Below the pieces are notes generated by a model. The model was not told the DNA's origin. It worked only from the letters and a program-made list of their open reading frames with translations, and ran no database searches. The translations under genes and the position numbers were made by a program. This document shows, in pieces, positions 15,227 through 23,620 of a stretch of 51,550 bases of DNA. This DNA is from Gammaproteobacteria bacterium (GTDB lineage: Bacteria > Pseudomonadota > Gammaproteobacteria > SZUA-229). The stretch is from contig JAOUKT010000014.1 in the NCBI GenBank assembly GCA_029882395.1, forward strand, positions 1 to 51,550. Direction: 5' to 3'. Position 1 is the stretch's first letter, and every line of letters begins with the position of its first letter.

Positions 15227-15954
15227 CAGTCTTGTTTATTGGTTTTTTGAGATAACAGTAGCTTATCTAATGGCAAGCCGGTCATGCCGTGGATTGTGCG
15301 CCATAGATAATAGAGGATGCCCATCATCATCAACATGGAAGGTATGACTATCACGGGATAGCTGAGCAATGTCATCCAGGCCAGTTCTTCGTTAAACGCG
15401 ACGCTACCCGCCGGACTGCTAACAATTGATGTGGCAAGAATGAAATTCATTAACGATGAGAAGAAAAACGTGCCGCTCAGCAGGTAAGTTAGCTTTAACA
15501 GGCGGGCATCAAATGCCTGGCTTTGGCCTAGCTCCTCAAGTCTGCGTTGTATCGTTTCAACATCCATAATGGCCGGATTAAAAAGCATTGTTCTGATCAG
15601 TGGATAGCGGGTAAAGCTGGAGACGAGAACGACTAGTCCCAGCAAACCAGGAATAGCGGCTTCCTTAACAGCCAGCCACTGAGGGTCGAGTTTCAGCAGG
15701 CCAATGCCGCCTGTGAGCATCACGCTGATGATGCCTAGCAGCGCAATCCAGTTTAATTTTTTGTATCTGAACAGCTCAAAAAGCCCCCAGCTTATCGGTA
15801 AAGATAAAGCGGCTAACAAAGCGCCGCTGGCCCCAAGCGCTTCATCACCACTGAATTTCATCAGTATGAGCGAAGGTGCAATGATGCTGACCAGTAAGTC
15901 GATCATAGGTCTTGGTTTGTGATTAGAGCGTGTTGATGTGGGTGTCTTTATCAT
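15226..15954 (-). CDS. VC0807-family integral membrane protein
   Basis: A 242-aa protein with about six hydrophobic segments, resembling the uncharacterised VC0807 family. Recognisable features are an early IIAPSLILMKFSGD segment and a late ELAWMTLLSYPVIVIPSML segment. No catalytic motif is visible. Translation is coupled by a 1-nt overlap to the voltage-gated sodium channel gene downstream, the strongest hint that it may assist or accompany that channel; this is inference. The divergent nhaR gene starts 280 bp away, with two LysR-type palindromes in between. Confidence 0.8.
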   Translation of the reverse strand: MIKTPTSTRSNHKPRPMIDLLVSIIAPSLILMKFSGDEALGASGALLAALSLPISWGLFELFRYKKLNWIALLGIISVMLTGGIGLLKLDPQWLAVKEAAIPGLLGLVVLVSSFTRYPLIRTMLFNPAIMDVETIQRRLEELGQSQAFDARLLKLTYLLSGTFFFSSLMNFILATSIVSSPAGSVAFNEELAWMTLLSYPVIVIPSMLMMMGILYYLWRTIHGMTGLPLDKLLLSQKTNKQD

Positions 15955-16094
15955 GTCGCATTAACTGTGAATAGGGTTGAAGGTGATACCGGGCTATTTA
16001 CTTTTTGGAGAGCATAATAGGCCGGTATCGGGGACAGCTCGGCTATATTAAGTAACTTATTAAAACAAGTAAATACGAATTAAATCTCTCAATA

Positions 16095-16111
16095 GTTCGT
16101 ATTTTACGAAC
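16095..16111. promoter_or_regulatory. LysR-type palindrome 1 (putative NhaR operator)
   Basis: GTTCGTATTTTACGAAC has perfect 7-bp arms around TTT and includes the T-N11-A pattern of LysR-type operators. The core TTCGTATTTNACGAA recurs about 113 bp downstream at the nhaR promoter. It lies between nhaR and the divergent VC0807/NaV genes and could serve either side. Confidence 0.6.
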
Positions 16112-16166
16112 CATTGCCGTTCGAATCTGAATGCCATCGCTATTCATTGATTTTAAATGACCGGCT

Positions 16167-16197
16167 TTGTATGAAAACAATAAAATACGACTATAAT
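16167..16197 (+). promoter_or_regulatory. Candidate nhaR promoter
   Basis: A consensus -10 TATAAT (16192-16197) is preceded by TTGTAT (16167-16172) at a slightly long 19-nt spacing. Transcription would begin near 16204, just before palindrome 2. Confidence 0.5.
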
Positions 16198-16207
16198 AGG
16201 CACATTG

Positions 16208-16222
16208 TTCGTATTTAACGAA
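16208..16222. promoter_or_regulatory. LysR-type palindrome 2 (putative NhaR operator)
   Basis: TTCGTATTTAACGAA repeats the core of palindrome 1 with one change and sits between the inferred start site and the nhaR ATG at 16235. Occupancy here would block transcription, consistent with autoregulation. Confidence 0.6.
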
Positions 16223-16234
16223 GTGATAGTCGTT

Positions 16235-17173
16235 ATGATTAACTATAAACATCTTCACTATTTTTGGGTGGTGGCCAATGAAGGCAGCATTGCCCGTGCC
16301 AGCGAAAGCCTGCACCTGACACCTCAGACGATTAGTGGTCAGATCAGTGTGCTGGAAGAAAACTTAGGTGAAGCATTGTTTAACCGGGTCGGGCGGAGTT
16401 TAGAATTAACCGAGACGGGGCGGCTTGCGCTGAGTTATGCCGATGAGATCTTTTCACTAGGCGGCGAGCTGGAACAAATGCTGCATAATCTTCCGGATCA
16501 CAGGCCACATGTCTTCAAAGTCGGGGTAGCCGATGTTGTGCCTAAATCGATTGCCTATCGTCTGCTGGCACCGTCGCTGAAATTACCGCAAGCCGTTCGA
16601 ATCGTCTGCCGTGAAAACGGTATCGATTCATTACTGGCCGATCTGGCGTTGCATAAACTGGATCTGGTGATTTCTGATGGACCGATTCCTCATAATGTTA
16701 ATGTGCGCAGTTATAATCACCAGTTGGGTGAGTGCGGTATTAGTTTTTTTGCAGTACCTGAGATAGCAGAACCTTTAATTGAAAATTTCCCCCACAGTTT
16801 AACCGGAGCCGCGCTGCTATTGCCCAGTGAAATAACGGTGGTACAGGCCCGGCTTTTGAAATGGTTTGACAAACATCGCATTTACCCGCAAATCGTCGGT
16901 GAATTTGATGACAGTGCGCTAATGAAAGCATTTGGTCAGGCCGGTACCGGTATTTTTATAGCACCCACACCGATTGCTGCCGAAGTTGAAAAACAATATG
17001 GCGTCGTTGTCATTGGTGCCACTGATGAAGTACGGGAACAGTTCTACGCCATCTCTGTTGAGCGAAAAATTACTCACCCGGCAGTGGCAGCCATTACGGA
17101 GACGGCTCGAGAGTGGTTATTCCGTGAGGCACCAGTGCTACCATCACCAGCTACAAACAGGAAAAATAAATGA
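16235..17173 (+). CDS. nhaR: NhaR, LysR-type regulator of the sodium/proton antiporter
   Basis: A 312-aa LysR-type transcriptional regulator. Its N-terminus INYKHLHYFWVVANEGSIA, the helix-turn-helix LTPQTISGQISVLEE and the late GEFDDSALMKAFGQAGTGIF pattern match NhaR, the Na+-responsive activator of nhaA. The helix-turn-helix spans about 18-37 and the ligand-binding domain about 88-300. The frame runs upstream to 16205, but that would start inside the operator palindrome; the ATG at 16235 gives the standard LysR N-terminus. It overlaps nhaA by ATGA, so the two are translationally coupled. Palindromic boxes upstream suggest autoregulation. Confidence 0.93.
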   Translation: MINYKHLHYFWVVANEGSIARASESLHLTPQTISGQISVLEENLGEALFNRVGRSLELTETGRLALSYADEIFSLGGELEQMLHNLPDHRPHVFKVGVADVVPKSIAYRLLAPSLKLPQAVRIVCRENGIDSLLADLALHKLDLVISDGPIPHNVNVRSYNHQLGECGISFFAVPEIAEPLIENFPHSLTGAALLLPSEITVVQARLLKWFDKHRIYPQIVGEFDDSALMKAFGQAGTGIFIAPTPIAAEVEKQYGVVVIGATDEVREQFYAISVERKITHPAVAAITETAREWLFREAPVLPSPATNRKNK

Positions 17174-18546
17174 GTGTGAAAAGTAAAATATCAGACAGTT
17201 TGAAGGCAAAAGGCATTTTCCATGCACCATGGGAAAAATCTTTTGACAAAATACTGACGCCATTTGAAGAGTTTATCCATCAGCAAACAACCAGCGGCTT
17301 ATTGCTGATGAGCATGGCCGTGCTGGCATTAATCCTGGCTAACGGCCCGCTGGCCACTGACTATGCACATTTCATGCATACTATGATTAGCCTCGGTGTC
17401 GGCAGCTGGCAGTTTGAAATGAGTCTGCATCATTTAATAAACGATGGCGTAATGACCTTGTTTTTCTTTGTCGTCGGTTTAGAGCTCAAACGAGAAATAT
17501 TGGTGGGCGAGCTGGCCAATTTACGTAATGCGACCTTACCCATCGGTGCCGCTATTGGTGGCATGGTAGTACCGGCTTTAATTTACCTTGCCATCAATCC
17601 CGAAGGAGATGCGGCGATTGGCTGGGGTATTCCGATGGCGACCGATATTGCTTTTGCAATCGGAGCACTGGCCTTACTGGCAAGTCGTGTACCAAAAGCC
17701 TTAATCACTTTTCTGGTGGCACTGGCAATTGTCGATGACCTTGGTGCGGTGATTGTGATTGCTGTTTTTTATACTGACACCATTGTCTTTGGCCCGCTGA
17801 TGGTTGCAGCCGGACTGGTTGCATTATTAGTGATGTTCAATCTTAGCGGGGTTCGTAAAAGTTTGCCTTACGTCATTGTTGGTTTGCTTTTATGGTACGC
17901 CTTGCTGCAATCTGGTATTCATGCCACGTTGGCTGGTATCCTCACGGCGTTCACCATTCCCGCTATTCCTAAATACAAACCAGAACGCTTTAGTGAGAGT
18001 GTTAAAGAACTTATGCAGCGGTTTGATGCCAGTCATGAACCGGGTAAGAGCATCATGACGAATGATAAATTACGTGCCGTTGTGCAGACACTTGAAAATG
18101 GAGTGCACAGTGTTGAAGCGCCCTTGCAAAGGCTGGAGCATGCCTGGCACATACCGGTTGCGTATCTGGTGATTCCCGTGTTTGCGCTGGCCAATGCAGG
18201 CATACCCTTACAATTTGATACGCTGGGTGAGACGCTGTCACACCCGGTTATGCTCGGTGTCACACTGGGGCTGGTATTGGGTAAGTTTATCGGTATTACA
18301 GGTGTCAGTTGGTTGTTGCTCAAACTCGGTGTCGCCGTGCTACCTAAAGATACGCGCTTTACCCAGATTGCCGGGGTCTCGCTGCTCGCCGGTATTGGTT
18401 TTACGATGTCGATATTTGTCGCTGAGCTGGGCTTTGCAGGCCATGCTGAGCACCTGTTAATGGCCAAGACGGGCATTCTTGCCGCCTCTATCTTTACCGG
18501 TGTCGCCGGCTTTATCTGGCTCTATAAGGTGAGTGATGAAAAATAA
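17170..18546 (+). CDS. nhaA: NhaA Na+/H+ antiporter
   Basis: A 458-aa inner-membrane antiporter that expels Na+ in exchange for protons. The paired ion-binding aspartates D189/D190 lie in LAIVDDLGAV and match E. coli D163/D164; D159 in MATDIAFA matches D133. It is longer than E. coli NhaA (388 aa) because of an N-terminal extension of about 30 residues and an expanded loop around residues 276-330 (KPERFSESV to LQRLEH), seen in many marine homologues. Its start overlaps the nhaR stop. It contributes to sodium and pH homeostasis together with the sodium channel encoded nearby. Confidence 0.96.
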   Translation: MSVKSKISDSLKAKGIFHAPWEKSFDKILTPFEEFIHQQTTSGLLLMSMAVLALILANGPLATDYAHFMHTMISLGVGSWQFEMSLHHLINDGVMTLFFFVVGLELKREILVGELANLRNATLPIGAAIGGMVVPALIYLAINPEGDAAIGWGIPMATDIAFAIGALALLASRVPKALITFLVALAIVDDLGAVIVIAVFYTDTIVFGPLMVAAGLVALLVMFNLSGVRKSLPYVIVGLLLWYALLQSGIHATLAGILTAFTIPAIPKYKPERFSESVKELMQRFDASHEPGKSIMTNDKLRAVVQTLENGVHSVEAPLQRLEHAWHIPVAYLVIPVFALANAGIPLQFDTLGETLSHPVMLGVTLGLVLGKFIGITGVSWLLLKLGVAVLPKDTRFTQIAGVSLLAGIGFTMSIFVAELGFAGHAEHLLMAKTGILAASIFTGVAGFIWLYKVSDEK

Positions 18547-18666
18547 GAGGCTCTTATATCATCAGAAAAGCTGTCAATAACAAACAGTTCGAGGTTTGAT
18601 GTAAGGGCATAAAAGCATGCAGTCATCTGCAGCCAGGTGACGCTAGTCACCCGGTTGCTTAAGACT

Positions 18667-20583
18667 TTAGTCTGCGTTTTTCTTTGATGCCGGGCGTGCG
18701 GCTGGCCGGTTGGTTCTTACCTTTTTCTTCACTTTCTTTTTTGTTTTATCACTATCGCCTTTGTCTTTGAGTTTTAATTTTCCTTTAGTGCGTTCAATAG
18801 TGCGTTCTTTGCGGCTACTCTCACGTTTGGCAGGAGCGCCTTCTTTATCGTCTCTCTTCATCTGTCCTTCGGGAGAGATATTTAAAGGTCTGCCCGCCAC
18901 CCGTGCTTTTCTTAAAGTGACGATAACATCTCTTGGTAAATCATCCGGCAAATCTACGGTGCTAAAGTTCTCATCGATGTTAATGCGACCGATAAATTTA
19001 CTGTCTATATTGCCTTCATTGGCAATGGCGCCGACGATGTTGCCCGGCTTTACATCATGGTTATGTCCTACTTCCAGGCGATAACGCATCATGCCTGCAT
19101 CAGGTGGCGAATTGTCTCTTGGCGTGCGCTCTCTGGCTGAGCGGTCTCTGGGTGAACGCTCCCGCTCGCCACGGTCACGGCGCTGACGAGAGTCGCGTTT
19201 GCCGGGGCGTGAGCTGTCTGCATTATCCCAGTCATCACGGGCTTTTGCTTTTTGCACAGGTTTGTTTGATAACAGGAAGGGGGTTTCACCCTGCATTAAA
19301 AGCGCCAGTACGGCGGCAATTTCAATAGCGGGTACGTTATGCTCTTCCTGATACTGCTCGACCATTTGCTGGAACATGCTGATATCTTCTGATGCCAGTG
19401 TGTCGCTTATCTTTTGTTTGAACTTGACGATACGCTGGTCATTAATCATCTCAGTAGATGGCAATTCCATGCGCTCGATCTTTTGATTGGTCGCGCGTTC
19501 AATCGCACTTAACATACGCTTTTCACGCGGAGCGACAAACAAGATTGCATCACCTTCACGGCCAGCACGACCGGTACGGCCAATGCGGTGAATGTAAGAT
19601 TCTGTATCGTGTGGCACATCGTAATTTACAACGTGACTGATACGCGGCACATCAAGACCACGGGCAGCGACATCGGTCGCCACGACAATATCCAGTTTCT
19701 TATTTTTAAGATTCTGGATCGTACGCTCACGTTGGCTTTGCTGAATATCGCCGCTTAATGGCGCTGTTGCATAGCCACGTGCTTCGAGTTTGTCAGCCAG
19801 CTCTGTCGTCGCAGTCTTGGTGCGCACGAAAATAATCATCGCATCAAACTCTTCGGCTTCCAGAATACGGGTCAGTGCATCGAGTTTATGTAAACCACTA
19901 ACCGGCCAGAAACGCTGGCGAATGGTAGATGCCGTCTGTGTTTTCATTTTAATGGTGATTTGTTCTGGGTTATTTAAATATTTCGTTGCGATGCGGCGAA
20001 TCTGTGATGGCATGGTCGCAGAGAACAGCGCAATTTGACGGTTTTCCGGGGTTTGATCCAGAATCCATTCAACATCATCGATGAATCCCATGCGCAGCAT
20101 TTCGTCGGCTTCATCTAACACCAGTGCTTTCAGGCTGTCTAATTTTAATTTGCCACGGCGTATATGATCCATAACACGGCCCGGTGTGCCGACCACTACG
20201 TGCACACCACGCTCTAATGCGCGAACCTGAGCGCGTGAATCCGCACCACCATAAACCGGCAAGACGTGAAAGCCTTTCATGTGTTTAGCGTAGGTCTGGC
20301 AAGCTTCAGCGACCTGAATCGCCAGCTCCCGCGTCGGCGCGAGAATCAGTACCTGGGGATCTTTTTGCTTTACGTCCAGATTTGAAAGCAAGGGCAGTGC
20401 AAAAGCCGCTGTTTTACCGGTACCTGTTTGCGCCTGGCCCAGAACGTCCCGGCCAGCTAATAGAAGAGGAATGGTTTCAGCCTGAATCGGGGATGGCTTT
20501 TCATACCCGACATCGTTCAGTGCTTTTAAAAGAAATTCATTAAGATCTAACTGATCGAACGAAGTGACCGTTTCAGTAGTCAT
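18667..20583 (-). CDS. deaD: DEAD-box ATP-dependent RNA helicase DeaD (CsdA)
   Basis: A 638-aa helicase that remodels structured RNA, with roles in cold growth, 50S assembly and mRNA decay. Core motifs: Q-motif region about 28-36, Walker A AQTGTGKT (51-58), PTREL (83-87), DEAD (157-160), SAT (188-190) and HRIGRTGRAGR in the second RecA domain. After about residue 450 a low-complexity Arg/Asp-rich linker (RDRGERERSPRDRS) precedes a DbpA-like RNA-binding domain (about 500-570) and a Lys/Arg tail. This domain order and length fit DeaD rather than RhlB, RhlE or SrmB. A hairpin, GGTGAC-GCTA-GTCACC at 18636-18651, lies just downstream but lacks a U tract. Confidence 0.95.
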   Translation of the reverse strand: MTTETVTSFDQLDLNEFLLKALNDVGYEKPSPIQAETIPLLLAGRDVLGQAQTGTGKTAAFALPLLSNLDVKQKDPQVLILAPTRELAIQVAEACQTYAKHMKGFHVLPVYGGADSRAQVRALERGVHVVVGTPGRVMDHIRRGKLKLDSLKALVLDEADEMLRMGFIDDVEWILDQTPENRQIALFSATMPSQIRRIATKYLNNPEQITIKMKTQTASTIRQRFWPVSGLHKLDALTRILEAEEFDAMIIFVRTKTATTELADKLEARGYATAPLSGDIQQSQRERTIQNLKNKKLDIVVATDVAARGLDVPRISHVVNYDVPHDTESYIHRIGRTGRAGREGDAILFVAPREKRMLSAIERATNQKIERMELPSTEMINDQRIVKFKQKISDTLASEDISMFQQMVEQYQEEHNVPAIEIAAVLALLMQGETPFLLSNKPVQKAKARDDWDNADSSRPGKRDSRQRRDRGERERSPRDRSARERTPRDNSPPDAGMMRYRLEVGHNHDVKPGNIVGAIANEGNIDSKFIGRINIDENFSTVDLPDDLPRDVIVTLRKARVAGRPLNISPEGQMKRDDKEGAPAKRESSRKERTIERTKGKLKLKDKGDSDKTKKKVKKKVRTNRPAARPASKKNAD

Positions 20584-20821
20584 GGTGTTTTACCTAAATT
20601 GTGGAGAGTGCGAAAGGAAGCCGCCTGCTCCCAATTTGAGCCCTTGGCAATGAAACTCGAGTCAAAGCTTGAAGGGGCGCGTATTCTAACCGTTTATTAG
20701 AAAAATTGCATGTTTTATTTGTAGACGGTTGATAGGCTTAACCGGGCACTGTCCTGTTTATGACTAATGTGAAGCTATTTAAGCTGATTTTGTCATTTTA
20801 AAAAATGACATTGCATTTATT

Positions 20822-20843
20822 CCCCTCCAGTCAGCTGGAGGGG
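20822..20843 (-). terminator. Strong hairpin after the DsrC-like gene
   Basis: CCCCTCCAG and CTGGAGGGG form a perfect 9-bp stem with a TCAG loop, 8 nt after the DsrC-like stop codon. The following minus-strand sequence is AU-rich but not a clean U run, so it may be a terminator or a 3'-end stabiliser. Confidence 0.55.
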
Positions 20844-20851
20844 AAGTGGAT

Positions 20852-21211
20852 TTAATGAGAGGAACCAAATGAAGGATCGTTACAGTTCGGGGGTAAAGGA
20901 ATACCGGCTAATTTGCAGCCTTGTGAAACCGGACCTTTAGGAAAGAGTTCATATAAATATTTTTTGCCTTGCCATTTTCCAAACTCAAATTCCATGACAT
21001 TTAATAATGTTCGCGCATTATAGCCCCGGCCATTTTTGTCGTAATATTTTCTTAGGTATTTTAAAACGTTCATGTGTTCATCGGTTAATTCAATGTTTTC
21101 TTCTGCTGCCAGAGAATGTGCCAGTGATTCAGACCAGTCGTCGAGTTCAACCAGAAAACCTCTGGCAGGTGTGGCGCTGGTTTCAGTGATAGTGTTTTTG
21201 CTTGCTTGCAT
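20852..21211 (-). CDS. DsrC/TusE-family protein with two C-terminal cysteines
   Basis: A 119-aa DsrC-family sulfur-carrier-like protein. Conserved features are FLVELDDWSESLAHSLA near the N-terminus, the YLYELFPKGP motif (85-94) and the C-terminal arm with C99 and C110, eleven positions apart, as in true DsrC (CysB and CysA). In DsrC the last cysteine is penultimate; here nine residues (NDPSFGSSH) follow it, which is unusual. No dsrAB is in the window. The frame extends to 21304, but AGGAG 7 nt upstream of the ATG at 21211 fixes the start. It may be a sulfur-relay or redox-signalling protein. A second paralogue with one C-terminal cysteine lies at 32270. Confidence 0.85.
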   Translation of the reverse strand: MQASKNTITETSATPARGFLVELDDWSESLAHSLAAEENIELTDEHMNVLKYLRKYYDKNGRGYNARTLLNVMEFEFGKWQGKKYLYELFPKGPVSQGCKLAGIPLPPNCNDPSFGSSH

Positions 21212-21361
21212 AATAATCTCCTGTAAAAAGCATTTGCTGGGGTGGCTAAAGTATAGATGATTATGGTGACACATAACGGCGAATTTAGTGTAAATTGGTA
21301 TCAAATTTTTTTATAAAAACAGAATTTGGAAAGTTCATAAACTCAATTAATAAGCGCAGAG

Positions 21362-21907
21362 ATGAAAATGCCCGATTTAAAGCTAGGCAATCAGAATAAA
21401 AAGACGGGCGTTATCCTGCTACTGATGATGTGGCTGCTGATCTTTGCGTTATTGGCCTGGTTTTTTTCTGGCGTGCTTGAGCGTCAGAATAACCCGAATC
21501 AATCGGTATCCAGTCATTATGTTTCTGATCAGGTGCTTGAAGTGGTGCTGCAGCGTAATCGATACGGCCATTATGTAACAAACGGTCAGATTAATGGCGT
21601 ACAGGTTGAGTTCATGCTGGATACCGGTGCCAGCGGTGTTGTTGTCCCCGGCTATTTAGCGACAGAATTAGGCCTTAAAAAAGGCCCGCCATTGACGGTG
21701 CAGACGGCTAATGGTGCTATCCGGGTCTATGCTGTCAGGCTTGATCAGGTTTCGATTGGCGATATTAGTTTGTCGGCAGTGAAAGCCATGATAAACCCAA
21801 AAGAGCAATCGCGTATTATCTTATTGGGCATGTCATTTTTGAAACACATCGAGTTTACACAGCGAGGCGATAGCCTGATTCTTCGGCAATATGTGCAGGC
21901 TCAATAA
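21362..21907 (+). CDS. Retropepsin-like aspartic protease (TIGR02281 type), membrane-anchored
   Basis: 181 aa with one transmembrane helix (about 16-37) followed by a clan AA aspartic protease domain. The active site is FMLDTGASGVVV with catalytic D87 in the DTG motif, and a second hydrophobic element ILLGMSFL lies at 153-160. As in retroviral proteases, the short chain implies dimerisation. The catalytic domain would face the periplasm. The natural substrate of this bacterial family is largely unknown. ATG codons at 21362 and 21368 are both possible starts. It stands alone between a minus-strand DsrC-like gene and the MATE gene. Confidence 0.85.
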   Translation: MKMPDLKLGNQNKKTGVILLLMMWLLIFALLAWFFSGVLERQNNPNQSVSSHYVSDQVLEVVLQRNRYGHYVTNGQINGVQVEFMLDTGASGVVVPGYLATELGLKKGPPLTVQTANGAIRVYAVRLDQVSIGDISLSAVKAMINPKEQSRIILLGMSFLKHIEFTQRGDSLILRQYVQAQ

Positions 21908-21954
21908 TAAGTTGCGGGCTGCTTTGTTGTTGCTGTGAGTCTGAGTGTTGTAAG

Positions 21955-23235
21955 TTAATCTGGTTTTATAAATCCGCGACGCCATTGCATGCTCAGTCGC
22001 ACTGCCGTGGCCAGGCCAAAAGCGGCCGAGCCGGTAGCCAGTCCTATCCAGATGCCGACAGCCGATAAATTAAAATAAAATGCCAGCAGCATGCTGGTAC
22101 TGAAACCTGTGATCCAGTATGAACTGATCGATAATAGCATCGGCACGCGCGTGTCTTTCAGGCCCCGGAGAATACCGGCAATGGCCGTTGCGACGGCATC
22201 AAACGGTTGAATGATGCCTAAGATCAGCAGAAAGCCTGAGGCCATAACAAGCACTGTTGCCGAGTTGTCATCAGCTGAAAGAAACAATGACGCAATTTCG
22301 AGATGATAAAACCAGATGATTACCATGAACGAGATGCCGATAATGGCGGCACTATTGATCACGCTGACGATGGCATGTTTTAGTTTGAGATGATGGCCCT
22401 GTGCCATCAAATATCCGCAGCGAATCATGGCCGCCTGTGATAAACCTAATGGAAAGGCATAAAAAAGACCGGCCAGTCGCAGAGCAATTGTATGCGCGGC
22501 CAGTGCTTCGGCACCAAAAATGCCCATGGTGATGGTTGAGCTGAGAAAGACCCCCATTTCACCAATATTGGATATGCCAATGGGCAGACCTGTTTTGACG
22601 ATGGCTTTTAATTGAGTGGTGTTCTTTATCTCAGTTTTATGCAGTATTTTATAGTGTTTAAGCGTGGCACTGGTCAGGCAGTAGATCAGTAAAGATAAAA
22701 ACATAAAACAGGCTGTGAATGTTGTGGCGAGGCCGGCGCCGGCGAGTTTTAATTCAGGGAATCCAAAGTTGCCAAACAGTAAAAGATAATTTCCAAAGGC
22801 ATTCAGTGGCAGAGCGGCCAGGGTGACCAGAAAAATAATGCGCGTTTTGTCATGAGCGGTAATGAGCTGCTGCAGTACCGTCATCAGCATCATAGGCAAA
22901 AATGCCAGGCATAAGGTATGGGCGTAAGGCGCGGCGGCTATAATTATGTCTTGTTTGACACCGATCAGGGATAAAAAGAAGCCGGTGTTAAAAATGATCA
23001 GGGTGGCGGGTATCGAACAAATAAAAGCAATTAAAAAGCCCTGCTGTACGATTGAGCGAATGCTCTCAAGCTGGCGCTTTCCTCTTGCATGCGCGATAAA
23101 GACGGATGTTGCCGTTATGATGCCGGCAGCGATGTAAAAGAAAAAAGAGTGAAAGTCACTGGTAGCGGCACTGGCGGCCAGTTCAGTGGTGCCAAGCCAG
23201 CCTATCATGATGACATCGGTAAACGACATGCCCAT
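21955..23235 (-). CDS. MATE-family multidrug efflux transporter
   Basis: At least 426 aa with about twelve hydrophobic helices, typical of NorM/DinF-type exporters that use Na+ or H+ gradients to expel cationic drugs. The first ATG in frame (23235) falls inside transmembrane helix 1 and would remove its start. Upstream the frame stays open back to the minE stop and encodes a credible N-terminus (KHFFSFSELPKLLSIAGPL), but contains no ATG, GTG or TTG. An ATA at 23314-23316 lies 7 nt after GAAGG and would give 453 aa, the usual family length. I give the canonical start here and describe the ATA separately. The gene follows minE and may be co-transcribed. Confidence 0.85.
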   Translation of the reverse strand: MGMSFTDVIMIGWLGTTELAASAATSDFHSFFFYIAAGIITATSVFIAHARGKRQLESIRSIVQQGFLIAFICSIPATLIIFNTGFFLSLIGVKQDIIIAAAPYAHTLCLAFLPMMLMTVLQQLITAHDKTRIIFLVTLAALPLNAFGNYLLLFGNFGFPELKLAGAGLATTFTACFMFLSLLIYCLTSATLKHYKILHKTEIKNTTQLKAIVKTGLPIGISNIGEMGVFLSSTITMGIFGAEALAAHTIALRLAGLFYAFPLGLSQAAMIRCGYLMAQGHHLKLKHAIVSVINSAAIIGISFMVIIWFYHLEIASLFLSADDNSATVLVMASGFLLILGIIQPFDAVATAIAGILRGLKDTRVPMLLSISSYWITGFSTSMLLAFYFNLSAVGIWIGLATGSAAFGLATAVRLSMQWRRGFIKPD

Positions 23236-23370
23236 GGTGATAATGGATGAAAGAATCAGCGGCCCGGCTATTGAAAGCAGCTTCGGGAGTTCAGAGAAGG
23301 AAAAAAAGTGTTTTATTGTAAGACCTTCGATGAGGCTGGCAAGCGCGGGCTGGGTTTCAGGTGCTGTAAA

Positions 23371-23619
23371 TTAACTCGGCAAGGTTACGTTGAGCTCAAA
23401 CACCGAGCAATTATTAGTATTTTGTAATGAAACATGAACCTGGTCTTCATCAATAGCAATATATTTTTTGATGACCTCGATCAGTTCCTGCTGCATCGCC
23501 GGCAGGTATTTCGGTTGACTGCGTTGTTTTCTTTCATGAGCCACAATGATTTTTAAGCGGTCTTTTGCCACCGAAGCAGATTTTGTTTTGTTAGATCGAA
23601 AACGGTTAATCAAACTCAC
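23371..23619 (-). CDS. minE: MinE, cell-division topological specificity factor
   Basis: An 82-aa protein that stimulates MinD ATPase and drives pole-to-pole oscillation. The N-terminal amphipathic membrane-targeting helix (SLINRFRS) is followed by the MinD-contact helix ([14 protein letters not shown]) and the dimerisation domain with [17 protein letters not shown]. Length and layout are standard. The ATG begins 1 nt after the minD stop, so the two are coupled. Confidence 0.97.
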   Translation of the reverse strand: MSLINRFRSNKTKSASVAKDRLKIIVAHERKQRSQPKYLPAMQQELIEVIKKYIAIDEDQVHVSLQNTNNCSVFELNVTLPS

Positions 23620-23620
23620 A

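Noticed and set aside
16043..16315. 90-aa minus-strand gene over the nhaR promoter
   Set aside because: It crosses both operator palindromes and the nhaR start and resembles no family.
18636..18651. Rho-independent terminator of deaD or nhaA
   Set aside because: The stem GGTGAC/GTCACC is perfect but has no T tract on either side; kept only as a note under deaD.
18710..19084. 124-aa plus-strand protein rich in Ser/Leu
   Set aside because: It is the antisense image of the Lys/Arg-rich tail of deaD, whose composition keeps the opposite frame open.
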